NCBI RefSeq assembly: GCF_014839805.1
Contig: NC_051129.1
Span: forward strand, 7,754,920 to 7,818,919
Origin: Manduca sexta
Taxonomy: Eukaryota > Arthropoda > Insecta > Lepidoptera > Sphingidae
Direction of reading: 5' to 3'
Length of the DNA: 64,000 nucleotides
Below are positions 10,036 to 23,400 of the stretch, piece by piece. Within the stretch, counting starts at the first letter, position 1. Each line of letters opens with the position of its first letter. The notes beneath the pieces are model-generated. The model was not told the origin of the DNA and made no database searches. It was given only the letters and a program-made list of their open reading frames with translations. The position numbers and the translations under genes were made by a program.

Positions 10036-13000
10036 CTTCTTTCTGAATAAAGTAGATTTTTCCATGTTTCATAACATAAAAACAAATCCGTATATTTGCA
10101 ATGCAGTAAAAAAATTACACTACAATTACTAATATATATTTTCTTTAAGCAGTTTGCCACACGCGATAGAGAAAATCGACAAAACCGCTATGGAGAAAGA
10201 ATCCATACCGCCGATATTAAACATATTTTGCATAGCTATGTTAGCAATTCTCGTTTTATTTGGCAGAGGTCGCCTCACCGACAGGTTCGCAATGTAGGTC
10301 ACAATGTCTACTTACCTAGAGGTAAAAGAATCAACAAAAGTTGTCTCATTAGAGCGCAAGTTTGTAAGTTCTACAAAATTAATTATTATAATTAATGCCA
10401 GAGTTAGACTCAGGCTAGTTTGTTAGTTACAAATAAATAATAAAACAGTACATTGTTTCATGTTTCATTGCAGTACCTCAGGAATATAAACTACCCCCTT
10501 GATGTTTACTCATTGATTAAATTGATTCCAGACATTTTTATATTTCAGTCGTAAGTTATGACAATAACTGACTTCGTATGGGATGATAAATGTATATTTT
10601 TTACTTTTCGCTAGACTGTTAAGCTTGGATTAATTGCTGCTTATATTTGTTGGTTGTTAAAACCCAACTAAAAAAATATCTACGAATCATCCTTAAACCG
10701 CATAATCGATTTCAACTTCTAAAATATACGTATCTAAATCTAATACTAACCTAAGATACTAACAGATCAACATTACATGAATTATAAACCAACTGTATAG
10801 TTTCGGAGATGATTCTCCGCCCATCCACATTTATTTTGAATTGTAGCCAATTTATATTGTAAATTTAATTGATAAAACAGAGACACCACTTTAAAAAAAT
10901 GTAAGCACGGCGACGTATATCAAAATTACACATATTATAGACTTCATTTGACGGCAATGAATACCACCATAAGGAAAGAAAAATACTATTAGCCTAGATT
11001 TTACGATTTTACGATTTTTAGAATGATCGATATTCATTCATCAAACAATATTAAATGCAATAAAATAATTACAAACCACAGTTATGTTTAAATCGATTTC
11101 CTAGAATTATTGTACGGTTATGCAATTATTTTTTACTTTGAGTTTATCGGAGTCTTTGATTTATTATTTATAGCTGCAATATAAAGAAGGTCGTGTATTA
11201 AATTTTTACGATTTTGGCAAGAACTGTTTCCGTATGTTATATGTGGGTTATTTGCGATTCTAGATAATGTCAAGGTTACAATTTATGGTTTATTTTATAT
11301 TGAATATTCAATTTAGACCTGACATAATGGATAGTTTCAATTTTAGTAAAGAGTAATGTATTATATGTTTCAATAGCAAGATCGGCGTTTTAATCCTGTA
11401 ATTTATTTTTTAAATTTTTACTATTTTATGCACTCAAGTAAAATAATTCAAACAAAAAAGTGTAACAAGTGCACATACTTTTCGCCGTACGTATTTCGTC
11501 CCATGACTTGATAGGGGGAGAGTCTATCGCCATATCGGGCACAAATTCTAGACTTCAAACCACCGGGTTTGCCTTTCCGTAAGGCTTACGTTTTGTATGA
11601 TGAATGAGTTTTTCAGAAGCTCAAAAAACTTCACTCAGTTGCTTGTCCAAATATCATAATTCCTAGGCTCGCAGCGCAACTTGGAAAATACTATTTTAGT
11701 GCAATGGATATTCAAATGCTAGAATGATTAAACATTTCACAAATCTAGAGGTACTGTTGCTCGATCATTGTAACCGCCAGCTCAACGGATTTACCGCAAC
11801 TGAAGATCTAACAACCCTCATAGAGCTATATCGAATTCAGAATATTTGCTTAGAAATGGACCATTGTTATCCTTTAATAGCTTTACTTGTTACCAAGGGA
11901 GCAAACGTTTTAGAATTTAGGGCAATTTAGGACATAAAATATTACAAACCATCGTTTTGGATATCTGGACTGGGAATGTTGGTTTCGCAGTATATCCTGG
12001 TGTAGTATAGCGTGATTTTTAGAGTATGTAGACAAAATTTTATCTTGAACATCTTAGACATTGTAGCTTTGATTGTAATTGTTATGAAATTATTATTTAT
12101 TATATATATTGAGATGTCGAATGACGATGATGAATTTCTACTACTTAAATGCATTTCTTTTTGCAATCAAACATAGAGTTTTTCAATCAGTTTTAGTGCA
12201 TTTGGCTACTAGATATTTATGGCCAGATGTGACTTTTTAATCAAGTCGTTTAAAGAGCTCCATCAAGTACTTAAGTCATTTTCCATCAATTTCTTTAATA
12301 AAAATGTATAAAAATACGATAAAGAGGGTTTTTATAGTGAATCTTTATTTACAAACTCAGTTTACAAAAAAAGCATTGTCACTGACACACGATAGTACAA
12401 GACTGCCTATTAAATTCTTTTTTCTTCAGCTGAAAGAAGTTCGCGTAACAAAGACCTGCGGGGTCGGTATACAACGGCGCCTTGCGTAAAAGATTGTTTA
12501 AAATATATGAATATTAAACGAGAGGACTTGACTAGTGCCTGTTATAGGTTTGTAAACATTGTTAATCGTGGAAATAAAAGTCGACAAGACTTTTTTCTTT
12601 CATGTTTCCATATAGATAGAATAGACGCGCAATTTGGCCACCATCGTATCATCAGGGATTCTCCATTACTCGTAAACGACGACAATTCTAGAATGATAGA
12701 TCTTAATCGACCTTAAAGATATAGAATAGGGATTCAGACGATATAGGCACGATAAAGAGACAAATATTTTCTGTTTCTAATTTCATTTATAACGAAAGGA
12801 GGTTAAGTATTTGTCGCGATGTTTAAGTATTACGTAGTTATTATAAATACGAATATTCCAGCAGTTCCTTGAAAAATACGCGTATAGTAACATCCACGGT
12901 ATCGAGGTTATATTGATTTGTTGTCTGATTTTTCTAATGAAATTTTATTTCTGCTACGCTATCACTTTGCGTTTAATATAATGTTTTTGTAGTTTTTAAT

Positions 13001-13090
13001 TTTTGATTAATGTAGTTTGATGAGTGAGCTCAAAATATATTATTAAGTAAGATACGAACAAATGATTTCTTATGTTTGTCTATGTTACAC
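10036..13090. other. No gene seen apart from a SINE fragment
   Basis: AT-rich. The frames at 10096-10395, 11724-11930 and 12507-12716 have no recognisable domain or codon bias. A GC-rich word, TGCGGGGTCGGTATACAACG, lies near 12457. Confidence 0.5.
11474..11560 (-). mobile_element. SINE family I, 3' fragment
   Basis: The minus-strand body segment includes ATAGGGGGAGAGTCTATCGC and CATATCGGGCACAAATTC, matching the corresponding part of 53044-53303. The promoter head and the tail are both absent. Confidence 0.65.
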
Positions 13091-13187
13091 ATTGAAATAA
13101 AACTATTTTATTGATATTATCGCGGTTTTTTATATTAATATCCCGACGTTTCGAAGACTTTGTAGCCTTGATGGTCACTTTCACTGG
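13091..13187 (-). mobile_element. Penelope-like 3'-end fragment
   Basis: On the minus strand this piece repeats the 3' UTR order of the copy at 1428-2307: a GTGACCAT block, stem-loop, CGAAACGTCGGGA, an A/T stretch, CCGCG, and an end resembling TTTATTTCAATG. It contains no coding sequence. A 13-bp direct repeat, TTATTGATATTAT, lies at 13108-13120 and 13188-13200. The left member falls inside the homologous region, so it may be internal duplication rather than a target duplication. Confidence 0.6.
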
Positions 13188-13739
13188 TTATTGATATTAT
13201 TTCAAGATATATTAACATCGATAATTTAGAAGATGAACGTGCAAAATGGAGTCGTTGTATGAATATACTTACATATATTACTTAATATCAATAGAATTTA
13301 CCTCGGGTTGCGGTTTCGATCTTTCAATGTCTGTGGCAGATTAAATTAATATATGTCGTATATTCTTATGGAAATAATATTGAAATATTTTATGTGATTC
13401 ATTGTTATTTATTTATTTATCAAATTTAAGAAAAATACATTTTTCCTTATGAACTAAGACAAATACCTCTTAGGTGGTAACATACTTATAATATTAAATT
13501 GAGATCATAAGACAAAAAATATACCTCGGTTCCTGCACTAGGCACAGCCTGTATCGTAGGTGACCGATTTACATTAGAACATAATACTTATATATTATAT
13601 ACACATATTAGGTAAAATGAAATAATTTTTCTGCGTGGTTTCGACCGCATGAAAATATTCCTGAGTCAACTCTCACAGGAACTATGAATTTCTTCAGAGA
13701 AAAACAGTTTTAGTCAGACTTCGCCTTTGAACTATCTCT

Positions 13740-13965
13740 ATGAATAAATAATGACGGTCTGTTCTTCTATTTTTGCGTGAAAGAAGGACAAACCAGCGAA
13801 CGCAGTTTCGCGTTTTCCCGAAATAAAAAGTAGCCTTTGTCCTTTCCAGCATCTCAAACTATCTCCATTCCAAATAGTATTAAAATCTGTTCGCTAGTTT
13901 TTGAGTTTATTGCATTCAGACAGGCCGCCACGGAGGACTTTGTTTTATAATATCTATGGAAGTAA
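13740..13965 (-). repeat. Non-autonomous repeat fragment
   Basis: The minus strand begins ATTATAAAACAAAGTCCTCC, then AATAAACTCAAAAACTAGCG, then AAAGGACAAAGGCTACTTTT. This is the same order as the second half of 5537-6426. Confidence 0.5.
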
Positions 13966-16900
13966 AAGAAAAGCTTTTAGTTCAACAATTTTCTGAATAA
14001 AAGCATAAATCTATATCTAGATGCTACACTCTAATATTTTATTATATTTCGAGAAACGACAAACTTCTTAACAGTTAAAATCACATAAATAATGTCACAA
14101 ACTATAATGAAGTACATACCTCTTGAGAAAACCCCTCTTAGCGAGCGAGGGTGGAACCAGTAACGAGGAACAAAAATGTACTAAGTCGTAGCTCCTGATT
14201 TGATTTCCATGAAAGTTTTTCTCAGAGTATTTTACGAGCTCTATTCAACCCACACGGAGATTCTGATACGTGTCTTGAATGCTGAGGTGCTTCCAACAAA
14301 AGTACCAAATCCATCCAAAGACATATTTGCAATCGTATTCATTGTAAATGATTATCGATAGCTCTTATTGTGATCGCAGTAAGGACGTATTTAAATATTT
14401 AAAACGGCAAAGTTGCGATGGTAAGAGAATAAAGGTAGGTTTTCGAGGACGAGCGAATGAATGAACCGAATGAATAGGCCACGTCCATGAGCTGTGTCCG
14501 CGGGAGACTGAACAAACTAAAAACGATGCCCAGAGCCTTCTGTACAAATTATTTTTATTTAGGAAGTCGACCTTTTGTGCTCAAAGCGTTATGTATTCCT
14601 ACTAATTACTCGGCCACCCATCAGAATATTTTTTTAGAAGTAATAGTGCTAGATATATTCTTTGTGCTGATTGGGAGAGCTAAATCCCTTAATAGGGGTT
14701 TCTGAAAATTGTTTGCCTAAAATTTTGTAATTTGACTTCTTTAATAAAAACTAAGATCAAGTATTCATGACTTTATACATATTTAAGTAAAGATAATAGT
14801 GAGGTATAAGTAATCTTGTTTTTTTATTTCTGAGATGAATTTATTAAAACTGTAAAACTCATGATTCATAGTTTACAAAATTATTTTTATTTCTTTTGCT
14901 TTTTTGTTTTACTTTTCTGGGCTTGTGCTAGAATTATTTGACAAAATCTCTTTGAGAGCCTATAGAACCATCCAAGTTAATATCTTTTATTATTTATTTG
15001 TTTGCTTTGTAAATTGTGTGCTTCTCTCTTGGTGGTTCTTTTACTCTTCATATTATTATACTTGCTTTCAAGTTTACTAGAATTGAGGATATCATAATGT
15101 GAAATTTGGATCAAATTTGTTGAGTAAGTTTTACTTGATTCGCAAACAAATAGATTCCATATAATTTAATATACGTTAATTTTCATATCTTCATGTTTAT
15201 TCAAATATGTTGAAATATTATTTTTACTCGCAACACACGGTATAGTATAATTTCGGTATAAAAACTATTGCAATAGCATTGCATAACAGTAGTAATTAGT
15301 TGTTATGGGGACTATTATGTTTTCCATTTCAACACGGCCTCGCTTGTCCATTTGTTTATTTGTGGGAATGGGTACAGTGATACACTTTACGTCTTTGTGG
15401 CAAACATATGTTAGTACTTGAGTGCGGTCAAGGGCGCTGTTAAGCAATTATTAGTTAACTTTACTGGTAATAAAACGAAGCTACGTCGTCTTTTTGATGA
15501 AGTTAGCTACTATGATTTAGTTAAAAAATATTAGTTGATATTTAAAACCTCTTACTGTGGAAGTGAGGGAAAACAGTAGTCGATTACAGCATGTGATTAA
15601 AATAAATTTAATATCTTTAATTTTTGTAGAATATTTTTATATAAAAGAAATAGAGGTAGATGTAAATTGAGCAGAGACAAGACAAAATAGCAGCATAAAC
15701 ATAATATTCGTCAAAGTATAATCAATCAAGCGGCTATTTTTAAACTTATTAAAATTCCATAAGCCAGCATACAATCTGAATTCTTTGTACGAATAAGTAT
15801 TAACTACGATAGCTAGTTGGAGCTCTAGTACCCGAACGAAAACTGAAGTTCTATTATGGGGTCTTTATGAAACCAATATTGAGTGGGAACATTTGTCATA
15901 ATTACTACAAACTAGGTTTTACATGTGGCATCCCCTGAACTAACAGGTGTAGTTATTCCTGTGAAGTATAAAGAAAATTAAGGCAATAGGGTACCGGACT
16001 CATTTTTTTTCTTCACTATTATCAAATATTTACATAATATAAATTATAACACAGAAGGAATTATTAAAATCCGGTAAAAAATCAACAAGTTATAAGTCTT
16101 TGAATTTCGGTGGAAGGGGTAATTAATAAGAAACAGAAAAGAGACACATGTGACGTCATCGGGAATTACGACGCGTGCGAAAAAAAGAGATGAAGCGATA
16201 TCCCCACATCGCGCCCACTTCTGCACGTTACAATATTTTAAATATGAATTACTCGCTAATTTTTTTAACCAATTGTTATGCAGTTTTCGCAGGAGTGCTT
16301 CTTTTTCGTATTATTAACCATTACATATAGAATAATGTACAAAATCAAGCATAGGCCGGTCCCCTATCCTAGACTAGGACAAGTAAACAGAAATCTGGGT
16401 AAATATATTACTACTATCTAGTATATCTATGACCTTTTTGACGGTCAATTGACATTGTAAGGGTTATTGAAGATAGGGATTAAAGTCACAAATCTTAAAC
16501 AGTAACAAGAAGAAGAAGCGTGTTAAAATCAACACTGGTGTTGTGTAGCGGGGATATTTGGAAAAAAAAGAAATAAAGCACATCTTGTCGGTTCCCTACT
16601 AAAATATTGTTCTGGTAAACTATATAACACAATTAGCGACCTGTTCCGGATTCACTCGGTTGGCAGTAATTATCTATAGTCAGAGAATTTTTGATAGTCC
16701 AGTAGCTACCAAACTTCAACTGCTGGAATTATTTGAAGATTGCCCTAAAAAAATTATTAAAATCGCTTTACCGTTTCGTAGTCTATGTGGATCATATTTA
16801 ATAACAATTTTCACATATTTTTTATACGATTTAGTTATCTGTCTATAAAGATATTGGTATAGTATCTAGTCAAATAGAAATATTAGAGTTTCATCTTTTA

Positions 16901-19900
16901 TTTAAGTTTGATGTTGCACTTGTGAGTAGATGCTGCCATCTATTATCGAATAAGTTACATTTGTTTTAATTTTAATAGTGGGCACTTTGTCTAGTTACAA
17001 AATTTGTAAAGAATTATTTTTGTCTCATAAATTGTAAAGTAAATGAGTTTAATTTTGTGTGTATAAATAAAAATAAAAAAACATATAAGATTAATTTTAT
17101 GTACAACTAGCGGTATTTTTCGGTTAGGATAATTACACTAATACTATAATACTGAAAAATGCGAATGTATTATATAAAACAATATATATCTGCAAATACA
17201 AAATTAGTAAGTAACTCTATACATTATTTTTCACGTAGTCTTTTTAAGATGTTCAGCGCCACCTAGCGTGTTCTAGCGTCACCGTATACGGTAATATGGG
17301 GCAGTTAATAAGCTCTTAGTTTTAAGCTTCAGTATAAGTTACATACTATTTTGTATAGGTGGCGTGTTAAACAATTTCATTGTTTAGGGTTCCAATAATG
17401 TTGGATTTCCGTAGCGATATGCTTTGTATAGACGTAATTTCTTTTAATATGCCTCTCTATCACTGAAATAATTTAAAATGTCTTTTAATATATGCATATA
17501 ATTATTACACAGAGGTAAGTATATAGTCTATTTAAGTGTATTTTCAATACGGATATTATGTTGGTGGAGTCCGTTCAATTATTGTTTCATCACACATATA
17601 AACAGATATTGACGCAATTTTCAGTAAATAAAAATATTTTTATTATTGAATTACTTACACAGCTATTTGTTCTTTATCGGAAATGCGCTATAGTCATTCT
17701 TACAAATAATATTTTTAAAGAGGGAAATTCGGGATCAATTTCTTACACGTACAATACTACATAATATACGTATGATAGCTTAAGATTCTATAACGCGGAT
17801 AAAATAGTATAGTTATATGCACATATATGTTATGTAAATAGACCTTCGATTTTGCAACGTTCATGAAGGCATAACTGAGAGCAGTTATATATAGAGATAT
17901 TGCGTGTTTGCGCATTTCCCAGAAGACACATGGCTAAAAACCGTAAAAATAAATGATAAATTCAACTTTCCGAATAATACTTGATACACTCTCTAAGTAA
18001 AACAAAGGTTTTTATAACTTCAACGAAACATAAATATAAATATTATCTAGAGTTTGTTAGTGTGTAAGCGTTTGTATGATATATGTAATATTATTTAAAC
18101 TACTTAACGCCATCTTATAATTTTCTAATAACAAAAAATATGTATTTATCTAGAATAAATAAAAAAAACAATAATGAAATCAAATATTTTATTCCCAAGT
18201 AAAAGTTAGCAATTGATAACAATGAAGATCAGTGCTTAGAACTCGTCACAGATGCTCCAAGTTATACGAGGAAGAAACGAAATTTCCAATGTGCATGGTT
18301 TGAGCTAAAAGCTTTCTTGTGTCATAACTCTACGGGATACATCAGGATATTGAGTTTGAATAAGTTTGGTACAGTTGGCGCATACGATACCTCATGCATG
18401 TCGAAGTTTCGAATCGCATGTTTCTTTACAATAAGGAACAAAATACAACGATGGAAAAGTAATGCTTATTACGATAAATGGATATCATGATTCACAGTAA
18501 GTCGTTCAAAAGTCCTAACACTTAGGTGTTAAGAAGGCATTGCTTGTGTAAATGTAGCAGATATTATATTGTCAATAGCCTTAAGAATAAGGATTACATT
18601 CTTTTTGATTGGATAGCAACCCTTAGAAGTTATGGTTATGAAAAATTTTGCTATAGCGGCGCGGCCGGAAGAGGTTTCTGCTTAAGTTTAGGTACATCTA
18701 GAAAGAGAATACATAATATTGCAAGTAATAATTATTGGTGGTATATATCTTACGTAAGGAACTTATGTATGCAAAATTTTCAAAATTCATTTTTACTTAG
18801 CAATAGCGTATCTTATCTGGTGACTAGCCTAGTGGTTTGGCTGGCTATGAAAAATGCAATTATCTTTTCTTTAACAAGCGTTGTTCGTTGTTTTACCTAC
18901 GTCGAGAGATTGGCACGGGATATTCGCTTTGTTTTTATAAACACGCTACCACGCGAGAAGATAATCCAGACAATCATACATTTATTCGAATAGAGAAATG
19001 AATGTTTATTTTGCGTGTGTACTGAGCTATCTTTTTTATTTTTATAGGGATTTTACATGTGTAGTTTAAAAACATTTTCAGATCCAATATTATTATATTT
19101 TATGGTAAGGGCGATCAATTTGTTGTCGCTTAAAATTTTAATGGACAACTAACGTGAATATATTAAATTCAGTTCTAAAATTGTGTTACGTATTCATATT
19201 ATAACAGCTTGTAAGAGAGGAAAAACTATAGACATACCTATACACTGGTTTCTGAAATAATTAAATATAGAATATGTCAGGTCAATTTGCAATCGCAATT
19301 TGCTGCAAAATCCGATTTTATCATCCCTCTTTAATTCTATAGTTAAATCGTCAAAAATAAGCCCTCCGGCCATTTCGAAATTATCACAGCATAGCACTTA
19401 ATGCGATTGCTGGATTAATTTCAATAGGGTGTTACCACGTTAGCGAAGGATTTATACCGAAAAGGATTACAATCGGCTTTCGAATATGATGACCACACTC
19501 ACGTACGTTCGTCCGCAATGTAAACTGTTACAATCGATTACCAACAAATGAACGTATAATGACTTTTGATTTTTTTTTTCATATTTTCCGTAAAACTTGC
19601 GATTTAATTTGTTTTAAAACATGTTTGGGAATTATTTAAAACCTATTTTTTAACAGTGAATTTTTTTATGCTTGTTTCAGTTTGAAACTATTTTTGACTT
19701 AAAAGTAAAGTGTTCGTTTTGTAGCGCTTAAATCGAGGTAGAAAAGTAAGTTTTATCTATAGCTCGAACTACTTTATTAAACTGACGATCACACAGATTG
19801 CGGTCAAGGAGACCGCTGCGCAGGAGGGTTCAAAATCCACAATGTGCAGCTTAGATCGTAGAAGCGAGTGATTATCTATGTATTTGCTATCTGAAGACAC

Positions 19901-21382
19901 AATTAATTACTTGCCAGAAGTAAAAAAGAAACAAATTATGAATCCAGATGCACAGTAAATCTTCAAATGTATAATTTGCTTCATAAATAAATGCATGCTT
20001 ACCATTTTTTAATTTTCATTGTTTGCACAACAAAGTTTTATTCCAATTTGAATGAAATTGTAAAACAAAGTATCTATGTAAGGCGTGCAGTTGTTAACAG
20101 AGCACAATGCTTCAATTATGCAGTAACCATAGTGTTGTATCTGCATTTTACGAGTTTTGTATTCCTATGAGAGCACTCGCAAAAGTGTATGTAAATGTAT
20201 CGGGCGAAATGTAAATGATCCGATGCGGGCGAACTTGTGGAGTGTAGCCTATTATACTATTAAGTAGTGTTTAATGTTTGGGACAAGTTAACGATCAGGA
20301 ATTCCGTGGAATTTACGTTGGGAATCGATGGTTCTCCACTGTGTCGTTTCTAGATTGAGTATTGCTATAAGTAGCCAGTTAAAATTAGTTAAGTTTTAAA
20401 TACATTATTGGTCACAAGGATATATCGTTGAAAAGTTCGTGATTTAAGGTTTTGTATTTTTAAATCATGCAGAATCGGATCATGGTAATTGAACATAGTA
20501 TTAAATTTTAAACATCGGTGTAGGACAAGAAATTAACATTGAGTTAACAACAGTAAAGCATACTTTCTGACAAAACAATATATTTTATGCATTACATTTG
20601 AATAGGATTACAAAACAGAGGTGTACGGAATTTTGGAGTTGCTAGCAAACAACAAATGTAAAACAAACTCGAAATAAACTCGACAGTATCTCGCTTCGGG
20701 CGAGTTTACGTTTCACCGAGACGGTTGTTACTTCTCTTAACTTTTCGGTCGCTAAAGAGTTGGATAAAAATGAGTGAAACATTTTTAGCTCTATACGATT
20801 TTTCTGATAAACGAGCTTTCGGATCACGCTAGATGATACTGTTGATAGGTTGTCGCTATTAAATATATTTATTGGAAGTATTTTCTGTCATTGATTTAAA
20901 TATCGCGATGAGTTTGTATTTGTAAGCTGAAATATTATTTACATAGTCAACATTCTCGTAGGTAAAAATTGCTTTACATTTTTAAATTAAATAACTTTAT
21001 TTCAAAGGCTTGTAAGTAGTGACTCATGAACTAAACTTCTCTCCATATCTATCTTATCTCGGGAGACAATATAGGTTTGGAAAGAAAAAGCGCGAACACC
21101 GATATTATCTTCTCTTGAATATTATTCGGGGGATCAAGTAAATTTCGACATTGACATCTTCCAAAGTATTCTCTCAGAGTCTTAATCTGATGCAGCTGTC
21201 CTTATATATACTTTGTGCTAAGGGGCTAACATAGTTTCCCGAGAGACTCAAAGCCTCTAAACAAATAAAGGGAAAAATTATATTTTAAATTACCGAACAG
21301 TCTCAATACAATGTCAAGTAAGAATTCAGCCCGAACATAAAAATTAAAGCGGAACATTGTGCATAATAAATTCTCTACATAA
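13966..21382. other. No gene seen
   Basis: AT-rich throughout. The 155-codon frame at 18526-18993 starts at GTG, is rich in AT codons and shows no domain. A GC-richer patch at 16135-16230 has the CRE word TGACGTCA. At 14110-14250 a minus-strand frame ends at AGAG-GTATGT, a good donor, but has no acceptor. Confidence 0.5.
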
Positions 21383-21394
21383 CGTAAATTGCAG

Positions 21395-21559
21395 GAATAC
21401 TGCGCGAATTATGACGTCCGAGGCGCACCGGATGAATTCAGTGTTCCGAGTTACGATGCCATGGGACCAAAGTTCATCGTAGATTGCGATACAAGATGCT
21501 ATCGGGACTGTAGTGAATTTGACTTCTGTAATAATTATTCTAACATCGCCTACTACTAG
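21395..21559 (+). CDS. Candidate terminal exon, cysteine-rich peptide end, unidentified
   Basis: A possible 3' splice site, AATTGCAG, ends at 21394. From there a frame of 54 codons runs to TAG at 21557-21559. It begins EYCANYDVRGAPDEFSVPSY and continues with FIVDCDTRCYRDCSEFDFC, so six cysteines lie in about 45 residues, as in small secreted or extracellular domains. About 40% of codons start with G, well above the local G content, which favours real coding. There is no upstream ATG in frame (a stop lies at 21380-21382), so it would have to be spliced. I do not recognise the family. It could also be a chance frame or a mobile-element remnant. Confidence 0.32.
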   Translation, partial: EYCANYDVRGAPDEFSVPSYDAMGPKFIVDCDTRCYRDCSEFDFCNNYSNIAYY

Positions 21560-23285
21560 TGCTTGAGTTAGGCGAAATTGTGGTGGTAAAGTGTTGTATA
21601 TGTGACATATACCGTAGCTGTTTTTTCTAGCGAGACAGTTTTCGGGGATACCTTGTGTACAACAGTCTATTAAGGCAGGTCGGCTTAATTTTGGTAACAG
21701 GCGAGCCGTGTAATATTTCGTGACATAATTAGGCTACGTTGTAAATATAATAATATAATATCCTAACATAGGTTAATCGCGCTTTAAACAATATGTAAGT
21801 ATATAAGTATATGGGGTTTTAAAATTGTTTGTTTTACGACTGAGGTTTTTTCAGTTTGCTTAGTGGGTAAGGTAAGGCTAGTAGAAAACAAAAAATAATG
21901 TGTGTCACATTATGCGGGTCGAGGGCTGTAGTCGAAAGGCCAAACGATTATATTAATGCAGGCTTCAACTTCAGATTACGGACAAGCGCAACGATAAATT
22001 ACTGAATACGACATACAAATATGATAACCAAGTTGTTTAAGGATATAGTTAATGGCGGGGTTACAACCAGTACAGTGAATGTAGTCTGACTGAGGGAATA
22101 AGAAATCTTTCATGTTGTGTTAAACATGGAATAAAAGTCTTGTTTGACGTTAACTTTAAAACTAAAAAGCTAATTTATCGCCCTCAAAGTAAGGGTTTTT
22201 ACTTCGTCAGGCTGTATTTCATAAGGATTTATGTTACGATTGTTATTTGGAATTTATATAGAAACTCAAAAAAATTATATGCTTCTCATTTTCAAACATT
22301 GTTGTGTAAAAATCATAGTAGGTATGTGAGTGGCGTGTTGATAATTATTTCAAAGTTGTATTTAAATGTTCATTTCGTATATTATTATTGCGTAGAAAAA
22401 CAGTCAACTATTATAAACTTCCCCTATACCACTAACCGTTATCTCTTAGACGGTGCATGCATAATGACGTCGCCATTTTTTCCTAGACCAACCGGATGTG
22501 ACTTGTAGAAAATAACTTTTCTTGATACTTGATTGATATTGCGATGCTATCAATAAGTACTTGCAAGGAATTTGTAGAAGGATCTTGATATCAAGGCGGT
22601 GACACATATAATTTTGTTATACTGGTTTGAATACGGGGATTTAAGAATACAGCGAGGAAGGATTAAGGTTTATAGTAAAATCATGCTTCGTGCGTTACAG
22701 AAGAGAACAATCACTAAGTTGGCTCTTTGAATTTTTTGGTCATTTTGTATTTTAATGCGAATATAGTATAGTGACGAAATTTCTTAGATAATAGTAGTGA
22801 CAATAGGGCATGTAAAATTGTAATTACTTATCTTGATATATACTTTGTTTGAAACTTACAGTTTTTATTTTACACTTAGGATTCGAATAACTTATTGTAA
22901 AGACTATTTTCAAGAAGATAAGTATGGTATAATGCTACGTCAAAATGATCCTGTATATGACGCACGCTATATCTTTTACAGAGGAAATACTCCATTTCTA
23001 CTTATATATGGAATAGTGTACATAAAAACAACAGCGTTTCATATCCGCCATTTGTCGTAGAAGCTTTTCCCGTTTGTCGACGTTTTGACGTGTATTAATG
23101 TGCCGGGTACAGTACAGAAACGATTATCTTGACCATTACGTTCATTCCGGACACAAGAAACGGTGAATACAGGAGGGCTGCTTTTTATATTAGCACGGCA
23201 CAATGACTGCGGTTTCTGATAGCGTGTAGTGTATTAATGTTGTAATTAAATTAAATAATTTATTCGTAACCATTAGACGTCAAAC
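21560..23285. other. No gene seen
   Basis: AT-rich. If the exon at 21395-21559 is real, 21560-22140 would be its 3' UTR, with a possible AATAAA at 22131. A 122-codon frame at 22140-22508 is AT-codon-rich and unconvincing. Confidence 0.4.
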
Positions 23286-23400
23286 ATCTCAGTCGGGCCC
23301 GTGGCCATGAGGGTTGAGTATTCGAAACGTCGGGAGAAAATTAAGTATAAAAAACTGCTTTAAAATTCACAAACTAGTTCGATCCGACGTTAAACATTAT
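23286..23400 (+). mobile_element. Penelope-like 3'-end fragment, divergent
   Basis: It contains CTCAGTCGGGCCCGTGGCC, ATGAGGGT, then TTCGAAACGTCGGGAGAAAA, the same order as the Penelope-like 3' UTR near 2170-2225. Downstream similarity is weaker. It shares the non-canonical CCAUGA sequence in place of the hammerhead CUGANGA core. No coding part is left. Confidence 0.55.

Noticed and set aside
18526..18993. 155-codon plus-strand open frame
   Set aside because: It starts at GTG, uses AT-driven codons, has no domain, and frames of this size are expected occasionally in 64 kb of AT-rich DNA.
22140..22508. 122-codon plus-strand open frame
   Set aside because: Residue mix is dominated by Y, F, I, N and K as in random AT-rich DNA; no motif or splice context.
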